DNA from: Oscheius onirici
Lineage: Eukaryota > Nematoda > Chromadorea > Rhabditida > Rhabditidae
Assembly: GCA_932521025.1 (NCBI GenBank)
Contig: OW051470.1
Location: 8,790,501-8,854,500 of the forward strand
DNA length: 64,000 nucleotides
Reading direction: 5' to 3'
Shown one piece after another: positions 12,265-24,700 of this stretch. A model generated the notes under the pieces. It saw only the letters and a program-made list of their open reading frames with translations, was not told the origin of the DNA and searched no databases. How positions within the stretch are numbered: position 1 is the first letter of the stretch; each line of letters begins with the position of its first letter. Made by a program: the position numbers and the translations under genes.

Positions 12265-15200
12265 ATGAGTCTCGACAACGTGAGCGAAGAAGCAAACCCC
12301 GGTGACAATGGAACAGCTAACGGAGTAAGAAAAACAGGTAAATTTCAGGGTTTTTTTTCTACATTTCAGCATGTTTAGATCCCGAAACACCTCCAGGCAG
12401 CTCGGGACGGCAGTCCAGAAACTCTAGAAGGAGCAAAGAGCGCTCGCCGAAACACAAGAGCATCAAAAGTGACCGGAGCTCTTCGAAAAAGAAGAAGAAG
12501 GACCGATCTGTTAGTCCAAGAAGGTTTGTTTTCCATATTTTTTAAATTAAATGTCATTTTAGGGGTCGTTCTCGTTCAAAAGAGGCCGACAGACGTGGCA
12601 GTCATCACAGAAGCCACTTCAGAGACGACAGAAGGCGGGAGGAACGGGGCAAAAAGTCCAAATCGAAGTAGGGACTATTTTTTAGCTTATTTTTCATATA
12701 TTTTTTTCAAAAATAATCGCAATAAGCTCAATTTTCAGCCGCCGAGACCGCTCGCACGACCGGACGAGCTCCAGACGGCACAAGAAAAACAGAAAGAGAC
12801 GCGACTCGGACAGCAGCTCAAATGACGACGATATACACAGGTAAAACTTGTTTTTGATTTAAAAATTGAGCTGTTCTTTTCAGTTTGAAGCATTCGTCGA
12901 CCCTGTCGAGCTTGATGAAAAATGCCGAGCGGCCGTCGAAGAAGCGCAGAAGAAAGAACACATCTTCCAGTTCGTCGAGTAGCGAGGATCAGCCCCATTC
13001 CAAGACTAAAAATGGAGCAGGGCAAGAGGCACCTCCACCAAACATGTTCGCCACGACTTTCACGACTACTCAGGTAAAAAAAATTGCTGCTTTACATTCT
13101 GTTTTGAAAATTTTACCTAGAATTATGGTCCAATCAGAAAATATGACCTTTAGTCATCAAAATCACTAAAAACGTGAATTTGCCATCATTTTCGTCAAAA
13201 ATTTCATGCCCAGACGTTTGAAATCCCGCCAAAACTTGAAATTCAAATTTCAAAAGTGGCGGGAGTTGAAAATTACTGTTAGAAACCACGTTTTGCTGGA
13301 ATGGTCGTGCAAAATACGATGTCTCGTGAATCCTAAAGCAAAATAAACAAGGCCTAACGTTCTTGAAAGGTAAAATTAGCTGGAGCAGATCATATTTCCC
13401 CCTAATTTTGAATCTTGAGCCTATAATTCAACAGATTTCATTAATTTTGTCGAAACTTTCAGCTCAACTTTACCGTAACGCCACAGCCTCCTCCTGCCAT
13501 GAATCCCTTCATGCCGGCTCCCGTACCGCCACCCCAGAGCGGCCAATTCGGCTTTCCGCCTATGCCGTTGCCGCCTCGTCCTCCTCCGATGCCACCGTCC
13601 GGCTTCCAGATGCCGCCGGCATTACCTCCTCCAGCTGGATTTCCGCTGCCGCCGGCGCCGCCACAGTTGTCGACGAGTCAGATACCGGCTCCGCCACTCC
13701 CTCCGCCACCAAAACCACCGGCAGCAGCAGCGGCCGCGTCGTCGTCGACAATGGCCATTCGAAATCTACAAATGCCGTATGTTCCACAGCTGGCGAACAA
13801 GTCCAGTCGGCCAGTGTGAGTTTTTTGTCTAAAAATGTTCAAAACATATCTAAATTGTCGCATAGATAAAAGCCAAGCTGTTCTATAACCGTTATTCAAG
13901 GAGCATGATTGTTAGTTATTCTCGCACCATTCGAAAACGAGTAAGCTATCGACAATTTCGCTAAAAAAACGTAGACTACTTTCCTACGAGGTCAGAGAAG
14001 TTGCTGGAAAAAGGATTTTCACAAGGCTATGAAAAGAAATGTACTGTTAAATCGATCGCCCTCACGTTTGAATTCAAACTTATATAATCGGTCAGAGTGA
14101 AAACTGATGGTTTTGACCTGGAGTTTGACTATTTCTCGCAAATAAAAGGCTGAAAAACAGTATCTTCACATCTAAAAGTCGGAAACATAATCGAATGTTC
14201 AAATCATTCCTCTTTTTCAGTGTTCTCGACAGAACACCTCGTGACATTGGAAACGCCGGAGACTGGGGCCATGGCAGCGTCGGAAAATACAACATTCTCG
14301 GCCAGGTTGGCGAAGGAACTTACGGACAAGTTTACAAGGCCAAAGACAGTAGAGGTACTTTTTCTTACTAAAATTGACCCTTTTTACCGAAAAAATGCCA
14401 TTCCAAGCAAAAAAAGACAATTTTAGGAGGTCCCGTGGCGCTGAAAAAAGTTCGACTGGATAATGAGCGAGAAGGCTTCCCGATCACGGCCGTTCGCGAG
14501 ATTAAGATTCTTCGGCAGCTCAATCACCCCAATGTCGTTCAGCTTCTCGACATTGTGACGGATCAGAGGAGTGCCAATGAGCTGCGCACGAATAATGGTT
14601 CGTTTTTGTTTTTAGCTTAAAAAATGGGGCATTTTGGCTCGTTTTAAAAGAAGCCTTCGGCTATGTCAAAATGCCAAAACCGCTGCGGGACCAATTGGCC
14701 TTGGTCCCGTCACGATCTTGCATATTTTTAGTTTTTTTGACGCTTTGCACTCGTTTTATCGTTTTCAAACCGTGTTTAATCGATTCAGCATCAAATTGTA
14801 CATCAGTTACGTCTATTCCGACATCAAAATTGTTGTGCTTTGTTATCGGAATGTACGTATCTGATGTAAAATTTGGTGCCGAATTAATTAAACATGGTTT
14901 GGAACCCAAAAAATAAGTGTAAATCGTCGAAAATGTGAAAATAAAAATTTTGGGATGAGATCGTGTGGGGATCGCAGCGATTTTTCGAAGCCGGAGACAC
15001 GCTTTAAGCCAATATTGCTCCAAATTTCATAATTTTCGAGTTCTTACGAAATTTTCAGTTCAAAAATGGGCACAAACCCCCCAATTTTCAGCCAACTTCT
15101 ACCTGGTTTTCGAGTACGTCGATCACGATCTGACGGGACTGCTGGATGCTGCTCATAACAAGCTCATTCCGGACTTTGAACCGAATCAAATCGCGCTCAT

Positions 15201-16919
15201 GTTCAAGCAGCTCCTCTCCGGCCTTGAATATTGTCATTCGAAGAAGTTCCTTCACAGGGACATCAAGTGCAGCAATATTCTCGTCAACAACAAGTTCGTT
15301 TTCGTTTTGTGCTTGCTTCCGACGCGAAATTTCACGATTTTCTGCATCTTGAAACGATATCATCGTAATAACTACAATTTTCCAGAGGCCAGCTAAAAAT
15401 CGCCGACTGGGGTCTGGCGAGACTCTACCACGACGATCTGAAGCGCCTCTACACGAACCGCGTCATCACCTTATGGTACAGGCCGCCGGAGCTGCTGCTC
15501 GGATGCGAACATTATGGCCCTGCTGTCGATATTTGGAGTGTCGGGTAGTTTTCCTTTTTAGCTGTAAAAACCTCCCAAAATAGGTGTATTTTGGCGGAAT
15601 TCTTCACGAAAAAGGCCATATTTATGGGACAACACGAGGCGGAGCAGCTGATGCTCATCTCGAGCGTCTGCGGAACGCCGACGCCCGAAGTGTGGCCGGA
15701 CGTCATCGAGATGCCCCACTATAGGACGATGAAGTTCAAACGCGTCGAATTTAGGAATCTTAAGGAGGTGTACAATCTGTGAGTTTTTAACATTTTTTTT
15801 GGCTATTCAGGTGGAGGGAAATGTTTGGGAGACTTACCATTACGTCAACCGTCTCCACTGATTTTCACTTTCTGAACTGGTTTATATATTTTTTTTGTAT
15901 ATGTTGTCCTTGACACGAGGAAAAACACTATTACCTGCTCGTTTTCTTGTAAAAAACTCAACGTTTCTTCCAGAATAATGCCTCAACCGGCTCTCGACCT
16001 ACTTGATCACATGCTGGCATTGGATCCGAAAAAGCGCATCAGTGCCTCGAATGCCCTTCGTCACAGCTGGCTGAAACATCTCGATCCGACGAAAGTGAAG
16101 CCGCTACAGCTGCCAATGGGACAGGATTGTCACGAGCTCTGGAGCAAGAAGCAGAAGAAGGACAGGAAGAGCGGAATGGCGTCGACGACACATCTTTCGA
16201 CGACGTCGGTAGCTGTCGGGCAGCAGCCGCAACATGCCGTCGACACAAGTTCCGCGAGGCAACCGAATGGCAATGATGGTATGTTTTGTGTTTATTTTCA
16301 CTCTTTGACAGCCTAGAAACTCAAAACATTCTGAAAGCCAAGCTATAAGTATCAATATGTTACCTTGTGCTGTGGCTCAATGACAGGGTTTTGCTGAGTT
16401 ACCAGGTTGCTAGAAACTCTTACTTTTACTAACAATTCTTCTACTGAAAGCCCTAAAAACTCCTGAAAAGTATTCTTTTAAAATCTCAATTTCAGCCGCC
16501 TGGCAGTCGCTGAACGCCCTTCTGCTCAGCAACAACCAACGACCGGATCCTTCGAATTACGAGCGGGCCAAGCACTGTCTTTCTGGGTTCTCCGAAGCCG
16601 CCTGTCAACAGATTATCCAGAAGCTAGTAGTACGTTCCTTTGAGTTTTTCTTTTATTTTCTCTTCTCCCAAACAGAGCCAGGGAGTGCCAGAGCCGACAT
16701 TCTGCCGCAGCGCCAAGGAGACGCTAGGCGGTCTTCTAGCTCAAATGTTTGGTTAGTTTTAATTTTTTCAAAAGAAATTGTGTAAACTATAATTTTTAGC
16801 TGTGACTCCGCACCATCGAGCTCCGCCACAACAGCCGCAGAATCCTCAATATGCTCGTCGTCAGTCCGGTTTCAATGCTCCGCCGCCACAACATCGGATG
16901 CATCGATAATTCGCTCATT
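12265..16919 (+). CDS. cdk-12: CDK-12-type cyclin-dependent kinase (RNA polymerase II CTD kinase)
   Basis: Starts at ATG 12265, eleven bases after a TTTTTTCAG acceptor, and ends at TAA 16917-16919. The N-terminal exons encode a basic Arg/Ser-rich region ([20 protein letters not shown]). A proline-rich exon follows at about 13463-13818 ([17 protein letters not shown]). The kinase domain begins near 14221: GEGTYGQV glycine loop, VALKKV lysine, [11 protein letters not shown] (PITAIRE-type helix), LHRDIKCSN catalytic loop, then [12 protein letters not shown] and VDIWSVG. After the kinase, [13 protein letters not shown] is the conserved CDK12/13 extension, followed by a Gln/Pro-rich tail. The magnesium motif reads ADWGLA, with Trp in place of the DFG Phe. 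CDK12 with cyclin K phosphorylates Ser2 of the Pol II CTD and supports elongation of long and DNA-repair genes. The intron at about 14600-15091 contains a foldback repeat. Confidence 0.94.
14660..15045. repeat. Foldback repeat in a cdk-12 intron
   Basis: An imperfect inverted repeat within the intron. The left arm contains AACCGTGTTTAATCGATTC near 14770 and TCAGTTACGTCTATTCCGAC near 14810; the right arm carries their complements (GGAATGTACGTATCTGATG, AATTAATTAAACATGGTTTG). Both strands are open for over 80 codons only because of this symmetry. A related fragment (GAATTGATTGAACACGGTTT) lies in the mrps-2 intron at about 44280-44305, so this is a dispersed family. Confidence 0.55.
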
Positions 16920-18137
16920 TTCCGTGGAAAAACATTCAAGAAAATATAGTCGGGTCTAAAAGGTAAAATCTTCTTGTTTTTCTCTCTATCTCTGGTGTTT
17001 GAATTTTCTCCTCACACATATATAATTGTCCTCTCTCTCTACACTATATTTTAGTTCTAAAAAAAGCTTTCTCTCGTAGGAGTTCTGATATACTCTGTTT
17101 TATAATATTCCTCTCCCTTCCCCGCCCAGTGTTGTGGAAAAAGAAAACCTTATAAAGACACTTTGATAGGAAAAAAAGTAGGGGTTTCTCAGCTACTGGA
17201 TATCATCTGGAAAGAATTTTTGGCTGAGTACAGGGTGAGTCGGTTTTTCTTCAGTTCGCTTCTTCTCGAAGATCGAAGTCGGCAAATTCTTCAGCTTGTT
17301 TCCGTGTTGTTTTCCTTCCCCAACGTTATCGTCTTTGTAAAAGAAGAAAGAACAGTAACGATAGGAATATGCCAATTTTAGCCAGCGGTTTTTTGAAAAT
17401 GCGAGTAGTTTTAAAGCTAACCGAGTTTATGATGATGCTCTGTGAAACGCAACCATGAGATTGTTACTTTTTAAAACCGAAAAACTCTTCGCCCATTTTT
17501 ATAAGGTGTATTCTTTAGGACCGTTTTTGAACAAACAAGTAGACCAAGAGGTGCAAAAGCTGCTGAATTCCAACGGGATCCGCCTAATATTTCTTTTCTG
17601 GAAACTGTTCGAAGTAGCCATTCGTAGCTCGAAGACAATAAAATGCCCGTCCCTTTTTTAGACTTCTCTAAAAAGTTTGGACTGCTAAAGTTGAAAAGAA
17701 CAGACTTCCAAGATTGTACCAGCCTATAATGGTCTTACTACTTCCAGTATTCGACTCACTTTAAAATCACTGACTAAATTTAGACCAGATCTTCAAAAGG
17801 ATACGAAAACGTGTAACAAGCACTTACCCTAACTCTAAATTATCGAAGAGCTGCTGCTTACATCACTCAGCTCGTGCGGAGGCTGTAAAGCGCGTCTTCA
17901 AACGCACCAAAATCGAATTTTTCAGATCGTTCCTTCGTCTTCCATGCGCTTGATCCCGTTGTTGTTGATCCCAGCCAGAAAGAGAGTTACTTCACCTCAT
18001 GTCTATCATCGTCGTCTTCTATGGTTACTTTCTGTATGGTTTTCTATTGTATCTGTGTGTTCTCTCCTTGTTTTATAACCAGTATGCCACAAGAAAGAGG
18101 GAAGAGAATTGTACTTTTTTATTGTGTCCGCATTTTT
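16920..18137. other. Convergent 3' intergenic region
   Basis: Between the cdk-12 stop and the stop of the RGG-protein gene on the other strand. It holds 3' UTR-like AT-rich sequence and pyrimidine runs (CTCTCTATCTC near 16981). No coding exon could be supported. Confidence 0.5.
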
Positions 18138-19639
18138 CATTGAGAGGAGGCGGCCTTCTTGGCTGCCATCTCGGCCTCGTACTGTTTTTCCAGCTGCTCC
18201 CAGGGATTTCTCGTCATTGCCGGCAGCACGTAGTCTCGAGCAGGAACAGTGCTCTGAAAGAAAAAGTAGGTTAAAACTTTATATGATTCACCTATAATTT
18301 GGTTAGAACAGAAAGAAAGCAAGCCCGTATTTTTTGCATTTTAAGGCAAAACAAAGCCTCATTCTCTAAACGCAAGCACAAAACGTTTTAGGAGAAAAAC
18401 TTTGAAAAACAACTATTTTGCGAGTTTTTGAGTAACGTGTAGAAATGACTCTATTATGAAAGTTTCACAAAACACCCCAGACGAACGTTGATTCTCTTTT
18501 CAATTTTTGATTTGGCATGGTTTGTTCAATAAAAAAAGGGCTCTACCGTAACCCTTTAATTTGACGCGAGACCGGAATAACATGAAAACTAAATGGGTTA
18601 CGGTAGAGCCTTATTTTTGTTGAACAAACCAGTTCCATAGTCGAAGAAAGACAATCTGGAGGTGTTTCTTTGAAGAACAGAAAACATCATCCAAAAATGT
18701 TGCACAATCCGCCAGCTTTTGGCTGCTTTTCGGCCGAACCATTGGGAAGATAAAAAGGAAGCATAAAGATTAGTCGTATGCAAAAAGAAAATACAGTTCG
18801 GTGAAAAGAAACTGGCCGATTTAGCTCACGTGAGGCTCATTTCTGTTGATTTCTCATGCTACTTCCGAAAGATTTGAACTAGGTAAAACAAAGCTGGGCA
18901 CTGTTAGTTGGCGAATTTCAGTGGCATTTTTTGGTCCGTTTGATGCGCTATTTTAGAGCATTATATTCGAATAAAATCTACTGGCAAAGGTAGTACGCAC
19001 TAATATCAGTTGTTTCACCAAAACAAGAATAAAATTTCAGCCCTTACCGCTTCTTCCGGTCTCGGAAATCCACCTCCTCTGCCGCCTCGTCCACCACGAC
19101 TACCGTATCCCTGTCCGCTGCCGCCACGTCCTCTGTATCCATCGCCTCCTCCTCCTCGTCCACGGCCTTCTCTTGGCTGCCAGTTGCCACGATGGCCCCG
19201 ACTATAAAAAACAGAATTTTAAGAGGGGGTATACGGTAAGAGACTGACTTGTTGTAGTTCTGCTGATAGCCTCCGCCGCCTCGAAAGCCTCGTCCTCGAG
19301 GCGGCCCTCCGAATGGACTGTCGAATGTTTGCTGGTAGCCTCGGCCGCGAAATCCTGGAAAATGTGGCGTACATTTGGAGAAAAATACGTCTATTTCGTT
19401 TGTTTTACCGAGGGTTATACCGTAACCGTTTCCTGACTCTTTTCATTGCAAAAATTGGCTACTCAGACAAGATACGCAGCCAAATTTTTAATTTATGTGG
19501 TAAAGGGGCTTACAGAAGGTTACGGTATTTCCCTTTATTAAAAATGGCAGATTTTGACAAGAAAATTGGTATTCTCACCTCCTCTGCCACCAAATTGTGA
19601 TGCTGGCTGCATATCGGCGTCTTGATTGAAATTACTCAT
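18138..19639 (-). CDS. RGG/Gly-rich protein with MPLKIP-like C-terminus
   Basis: Four exons on the minus strand join in frame, from ATG at 19639 (MSNFNQDADMQPASQFGGRG) to TGA at 18138. The central part is an Arg-Gly-Gly-rich low-complexity region: FRGRGYQQTF, PPRGRGFRGGGG, then REGRGRGGGGDGYRGRGG and GSRGGRGGRGGGF. The C-terminal exon gives PARDYVLPAMTRNPWEQLEK and a Glu/Lys-rich tail ending KKAASSQ. The combination of an RGG-rich body and a short Y..P.M...PW..L motif resembles MPLKIP/TTDN1, whose human form is mutated in non-photosensitive trichothiodystrophy and which binds the lariat debranching enzyme. That identification is tentative; a general RNA-binding RGG protein is the alternative. 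A hairpin repeat lies in the intron at 18518-18631. Confidence 0.75.
18518..18631. repeat. Hairpin-type MITE, 114 bp
   Basis: Inverted repeats TGGTTTGTTCAATAAAAAAA and GGGCTCTACCGTAACCC on the left are mirrored by GGGTTACGGTAGAGCC and TTGTTGAACAAACCA on the right, around a roughly 38-bp centre. It lies in an intron of the RGG-protein gene. No clear target duplication was seen. Confidence 0.65.
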
Positions 19640-20553
19640 CTGCAAAGAAGTAAACAGTTTTGGAACGTATTTTAGGAAAAAAGGCACAAGTTTTAACGAA
19701 TATGAGGCGACAAAAAGTTTCAATCTTATTAGCTTTCTTTAAGAATGCAAGCGGACAAATTCTGAGGCATATGAGGGCAAATTTCGACAGCTAAAAAAAT
19801 CTGCTTTTTAAATTTGTGCGCTTTCCGTAAGCAAAGGACCTTCTTGTGCAATTTTTTCACCTCGAGAAGATTTCGTTTCAAGACCTGGTCCTCCCATGTT
19901 CTGACTTCAAGCTTACCAAGGTCATTTTGTCTTGGCTCTTATCGTGTTTCTACTGCCTGTTTGACCAGTGATCTGAGATCTTTTTCTTCCCGCGTTCCAC
20001 TCTGAAAATCAGACCAGAAAGAGACGGCGATAAGCATGGCCTGATGACCAGTTCCAAGCTTTCGATGAACAGCGTCTTTTCTTCTAAAAAAGACTGCTCA
20101 TTTCACGCACAAAGTTGTTGAAAGACAAGTCTCTTACCACTTTTGAGTTCTAAAAGCACAAAAAAAATTGAGTCAAAATAATGCTTCTTTATCGCCTCAT
20201 TTTTCAAGTTTTCATGTCGTTTCTAGTGATTAAATTTACCGACTTTTCTCCCCAAAACATCATTTTCCAAGTTAGATTTCAAGTAAATCAATTCTACCCA
20301 TTTTCCATCAAACTTCCTTCCTATTCCGTTCATTTTTTATCTTATTTTCTCAATTTTCCCCCACTTTTCAGCTCCGAAAGAGACACATCCATTTCATTAC
20401 TTTTTGATCCTCAAAAGCACCCATTTCACCCTTCTTTTCTTGCCCTTTCTTCCACCAAACAACATGTGCATACGAATGAGGCTCCCACAAGCCTCAATCC
20501 AGCCTTGTTATACCCCATTTTCGCTCAATTAATCTCCTAATTTCAGGTCGAAA

Positions 20554-21505
20554 ATGTCAAAAGTGGCCCAGGTCGTCGGAAACTACTTTCGGCAATATTC
20601 TGCGGCAGAATGGAAGGGCTATTTTCTCTCCACGCACTTCTGGGGACCCGTAGCCAACTGGGGCCTTCCTCTGGCTGCCCTAGCCGATCTAAAAGTGAGC
20701 TTTTTTGACCGGAAATAATAGAAAAATATGTTTTAGAAAGACCCCACGATGATCAGTCCGGCCATGACGTCTGCCTTGATCATCTACTCGTCAGTCTTTA
20801 TGCGATTCGCCTGGCATGTCAAGCCAAGGAACCTGCTGCTTTTCGCCTGCCATATGACCAACTTTTCGGCTCAAAGTACTCAGGTTCGCTGGGAGCTGTT
20901 TGTGCTACTAAAGTGATCGCATTACACTCATTCTTTGGTCTAGGAAATATGTTGGAAAACTGCGGAAAGCGTGTTCCTGAGAATGAGAAACCCGATTTTC
21001 TTTACTTTCTCTCGTAATATTGTGATTTCGCTAAAAAATATATTCAAAAGAACCCGAGCACTAGGGTCTGCGAGCAGCAGCCTCCAGCTCAATTGCAGAA
21101 ACAGTTTTTTCTTGTTTCCGATTTTTGCAGACGTTTTGAAGGCCAAGGTATCGGGGAAAAATAGTCCAAAGGTAATATGGTCAAAAAAATTACAAACGGC
21201 ACGAGTCCCTCTTTTACGCGAATTTGCGTACGAGCTCTGGTGTCGACACGAATTCTGTCGTATTTTTTTCCTAAGAACAGTTCCTGACCCCAAAAAGGGG
21301 AGCTTCACTGTGACCTTTTTTTTTGATTCGCAAAGTATTAAACTTGGCTATTTTGAGTCCGAATTTACATACAAATCCAACTCAAAAATTCGACTGCTTT
21401 CAGCTGTCCCGCTACGTGAACCACAACTACCTGCACATTATCGAGGACCCGGTGATTAAGCACGATCGCGAACTCAAGGCCATGAGGATGAAGGAGGACG
21501 AGTAG
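20554..21505 (+). CDS. mpc-1: Mitochondrial pyruvate carrier subunit 1
   Basis: Three exons (20554-20694, 20737-20883, 21404-21505) give a 129-aa protein. The core [40 protein letters not shown] and [20 protein letters not shown] is the signature of MPC1. This small inner-membrane protein pairs with MPC2 to import pyruvate into the matrix. The usual membrane helices are visible ([44 protein letters not shown]). The C-terminal exon adds [20 protein letters not shown] and an acidic/basic tail ending KEDE. The last intron is about 520 nt, long for this region. ATG 20554 follows a TTTCAG acceptor by 8 nt, fitting trans-splicing. Confidence 0.93.
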
Positions 21506-21741
21506 ATTTACACAGAAAAATTCTAATTTCTAGGTATACATTTTGTACAAGTACCGTATATTTTCGACAAGTATAAAATAAAGAACGGGTCGCACACTTT
21601 ATTACTGGCTGCACACTGTTTATACAGACACAGGGGGCTAATACGAAAAAATGAGAAGTTTTTGGGAACTTTTTTAGGAAAAAGTGCAGATCATTACTGT
21701 AACCGTATTATAGACAGTGAGGGCGAAAATCTGGTAATTTT

Positions 21742-24700
21742 CTACCTTTTTCTTCGAGTTTTGGCGGCAATTTTAGGGGCAGCTTTGACGGGAGTCGATT
21801 TCTGCTTCTGGGAGGTAGTCAGGCGAGTACTTCGCTTGGCAGGAGGAGCAGTTTTTTCTGGAGACTGTTCGGGAACTAAATGAGGCTTTTTAGCAAATAA
21901 AATGGAAAAAAACCTTCGGGTGTTTTACGTTTTCGCGCTGGAGTCTTCCTGATGGCTGGAGCTCGTTTAGGTGTCGGCGATTCTTTGCTACTCGTTCCGT
22001 CTGAAAAAATAGCGGTGGTAGTTCGTCAAGCAGTCTCTTAATTTGCCGTCAAAATGGCAGATTTTTTTTCGAGGGGTTACCGTTTCTCTAAAGATTGGGT
22101 GTTTTAGATCAATAAAGTAAACTTTTCAAGTTTGACCAAGATCCAAAAGTTAGATTAACAAATGCAAGAGGTACAAGTAGTAAACACTCATACTGAGTCA
22201 GGGATGCGCGATCAGCCAATTTTTGTGCGAGCGCGATCAGCAGCTCCCGGTTTCATGTGAGCACGAGCGCGAGCACGAGCAGACTTTTTGATCGCAAGCG
22301 AGCGCGATCGCACTACCAGGTGCTCGCTATCTGGCCCCTCAGATGCACCCGCTAGCTAAAGGCTTGGGAGAATACTTTACTTTACTTTTACCAGGTGCTC
22401 GCATGCGATCGCGAGCAGCGATCAGGTGCGATCATTAAATACCAGACCTCGAAATATCTATCATATTTAGACTTTTTTTGCCGGGTGACGTACCTAAAAT
22501 CCAGCAACTAAAAACAACGTCGTTGAAAACGAAAAAGAAGTAAAAGTAGCAGAAGAAAAAATTGAAATGGAACAAGCAAATCTCAAAAATGTACAGCTAC
22601 TCAGGACTTATGTGATCGCGCCTCCAAACCTGCTCGCAGCGCGATCGCGAGCATTTTGAGATTTTCTGTTCGCGTGCGAGCGCGCAAAACGAGCGCGAGC
22701 GATCGCCCATCCTGTACTGAGTTGAAATAACATGGTTTTGGCACAAATGTGGCCAAAAGGATAGATCCGTCTTTCTGACACGGTTTCTCCAAAAAATTCA
22801 GTCAAAATTAGAGCTTTTTTTTGCGCAGAGTCTGAAAGAAAGCCGTTTGAAAGAAGAAACCCCTACTTTTGACAGGAGCCTTCGCTGGCGACTTGACAGG
22901 CGATTTCGTGACGCTTCTACTCGATTTTGACAGCACTTCTTTCTGTTCCAGCTTCGCTCCAGTCCTCGTCTTTTTGGGCGACGTCTTTTCCGACGACGGC
23001 TCCTCAGTCAGCGTTCCGAGGACAATTTTTCCAGCTCTTGGCTTCTTGGCCGTCGGGAACGGCGTCGAACTGACAAAGCCCTTTTTCGCGTTATTTCCTC
23101 TCTGAAATTGTCTATTTTCAGGGAAAACGACAAAAAACCTTTTGAGTGGGCGAATTTTTGAAAATTGGCGACAGCTCGAGGTCCAGAAGCGAACGAGGCG
23201 GCAGGACGAACTCTTCTTCTCTTCTTTTTGAGGGTTTCGTGATTTCGTCTTCTTCCTCCTCGTCAGTTTCATCTTTCTAAACAAAGTTTTTAGGCACTAA
23301 AAGACAAAAAAATACCTTTGCTCTCGTCCGTTTAGATGGTGAAGAGGCGCCGTTGACTTTCGGGACTGGAACAGCTGCTCCTCCTCGACGTCTAGTAGTT
23401 TGGGTTGGCATGACCTCCTGAAATTGTGTAAAATACGAGTTCAAGAAGATAAAATGGCCAAGTTTAAGCCAAAAGAGCTCTCATGTTACACTGGCCGAAA
23501 TTCAGATACTTTTAGCTCAAACGAACAGCGATAATGGCCCATTTACATATCTTTGTTTTCTAAAAGCATGCTTACGAAATGAATGAAAATAGTTACGGAG
23601 ATAACAAATTTCATAACTTTTTAAAGATTTCAGCTTGCAGAGTTTCCAAATCAAAGCCAAAAGGAGGAATTTTCATCGGATTTTCTTCCAACAAAGCAGA
23701 GTTTTAAGAAACAATCAAGATGCCTTTTTTTTTGGTTTCTCTAACGATGCTAAAAGTCAACAAATTATGCAGGTCACATCAAGACTTTAACTCTGACAGA
23801 AACCTGAAAATCTCAACCGTTTGGAAACAAGATACAGAATGTTAAATAATCCCCTCGACTGTTCGAATAATCCAAAAAATAACACTGACCTCACTCTCAG
23901 CGTCACTTTCTTCCTCTTCGGAACTCAGCTCGACAATCGGCTTCATCTTTCTTGTAGTGTTTCGTCGCGTTTTCGGAGCCGTCTTTCTGCTAGAACTCGT
24001 CGTCGAATCGTCCAAATTCTCTGTCTCCATTAAGTTTTTGCTGTTCTTCTTCGCTCTCGACGGCTTGAGTTTTGAGCCGGTCAGCGTGACCGTGTCCGCC
24101 TTCTTCCATCTGTCTTGCGGCAACTTTCCGTTCCGCTTCTGCTCGTCCTCGATCATTTCCCATGGCGCATACACCTGGAAAATGACAAAATTAGCTTCTT
24201 TTCGCTTGTTCAATGGCTACTTTTCTCCACATTTTTGAGCCTTTTTAGGTTAAAAAAGGCTTACAGTAGTATTAGGCGTAGAGAGCTTCGCGAAGAATTT
24301 GCTGCTCAGCGTCGGCAGCTCTCCCGGCTCCTCTTTGATCATCAACTTGCTCCTGTACGCCAACATACACATGCCCAGATCCGCCAGCGCCCACATTTTC
24401 TGCAATTTTTGCCTGTTTTAAGCCTTTTAAAAACTTACTTTATTGATATTCTGAGCGGCTTCCTGGGTCATCGTCTTGTTTTTGGCCGATTTCAGGGCGT
24501 AGACGTTGTTCGACTGTCGGACCTGCTCAAAAACCTTGTTGATCAGTCCAAAATCGAAATGAGCCTTGTTTTGGAGGAAGAGATCCAGCAAGAACCAGAG
24601 ACATCTGCAAATTTCATTTTTTTAGTATGTGTCATGAACAATCGCTCTAAAAGATCGTAAAAATAAAACCAACTCTCTAAGAAGCTCCATGTTTAAAATG

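Noticed and set aside
13560-13899. Ala/Gly-rich frames antisense to the proline-rich cdk-12 exon
   Set aside because: Shadow frames of a GC-rich Pro-coding exon; the sense frame has correct splice phases and family context.
14661-15023. 120-codon minus-strand frame and its plus-strand counterpart in a cdk-12 intron
   Set aside because: Both are created by a foldback repeat inside an intron between two well-supported kinase exons.
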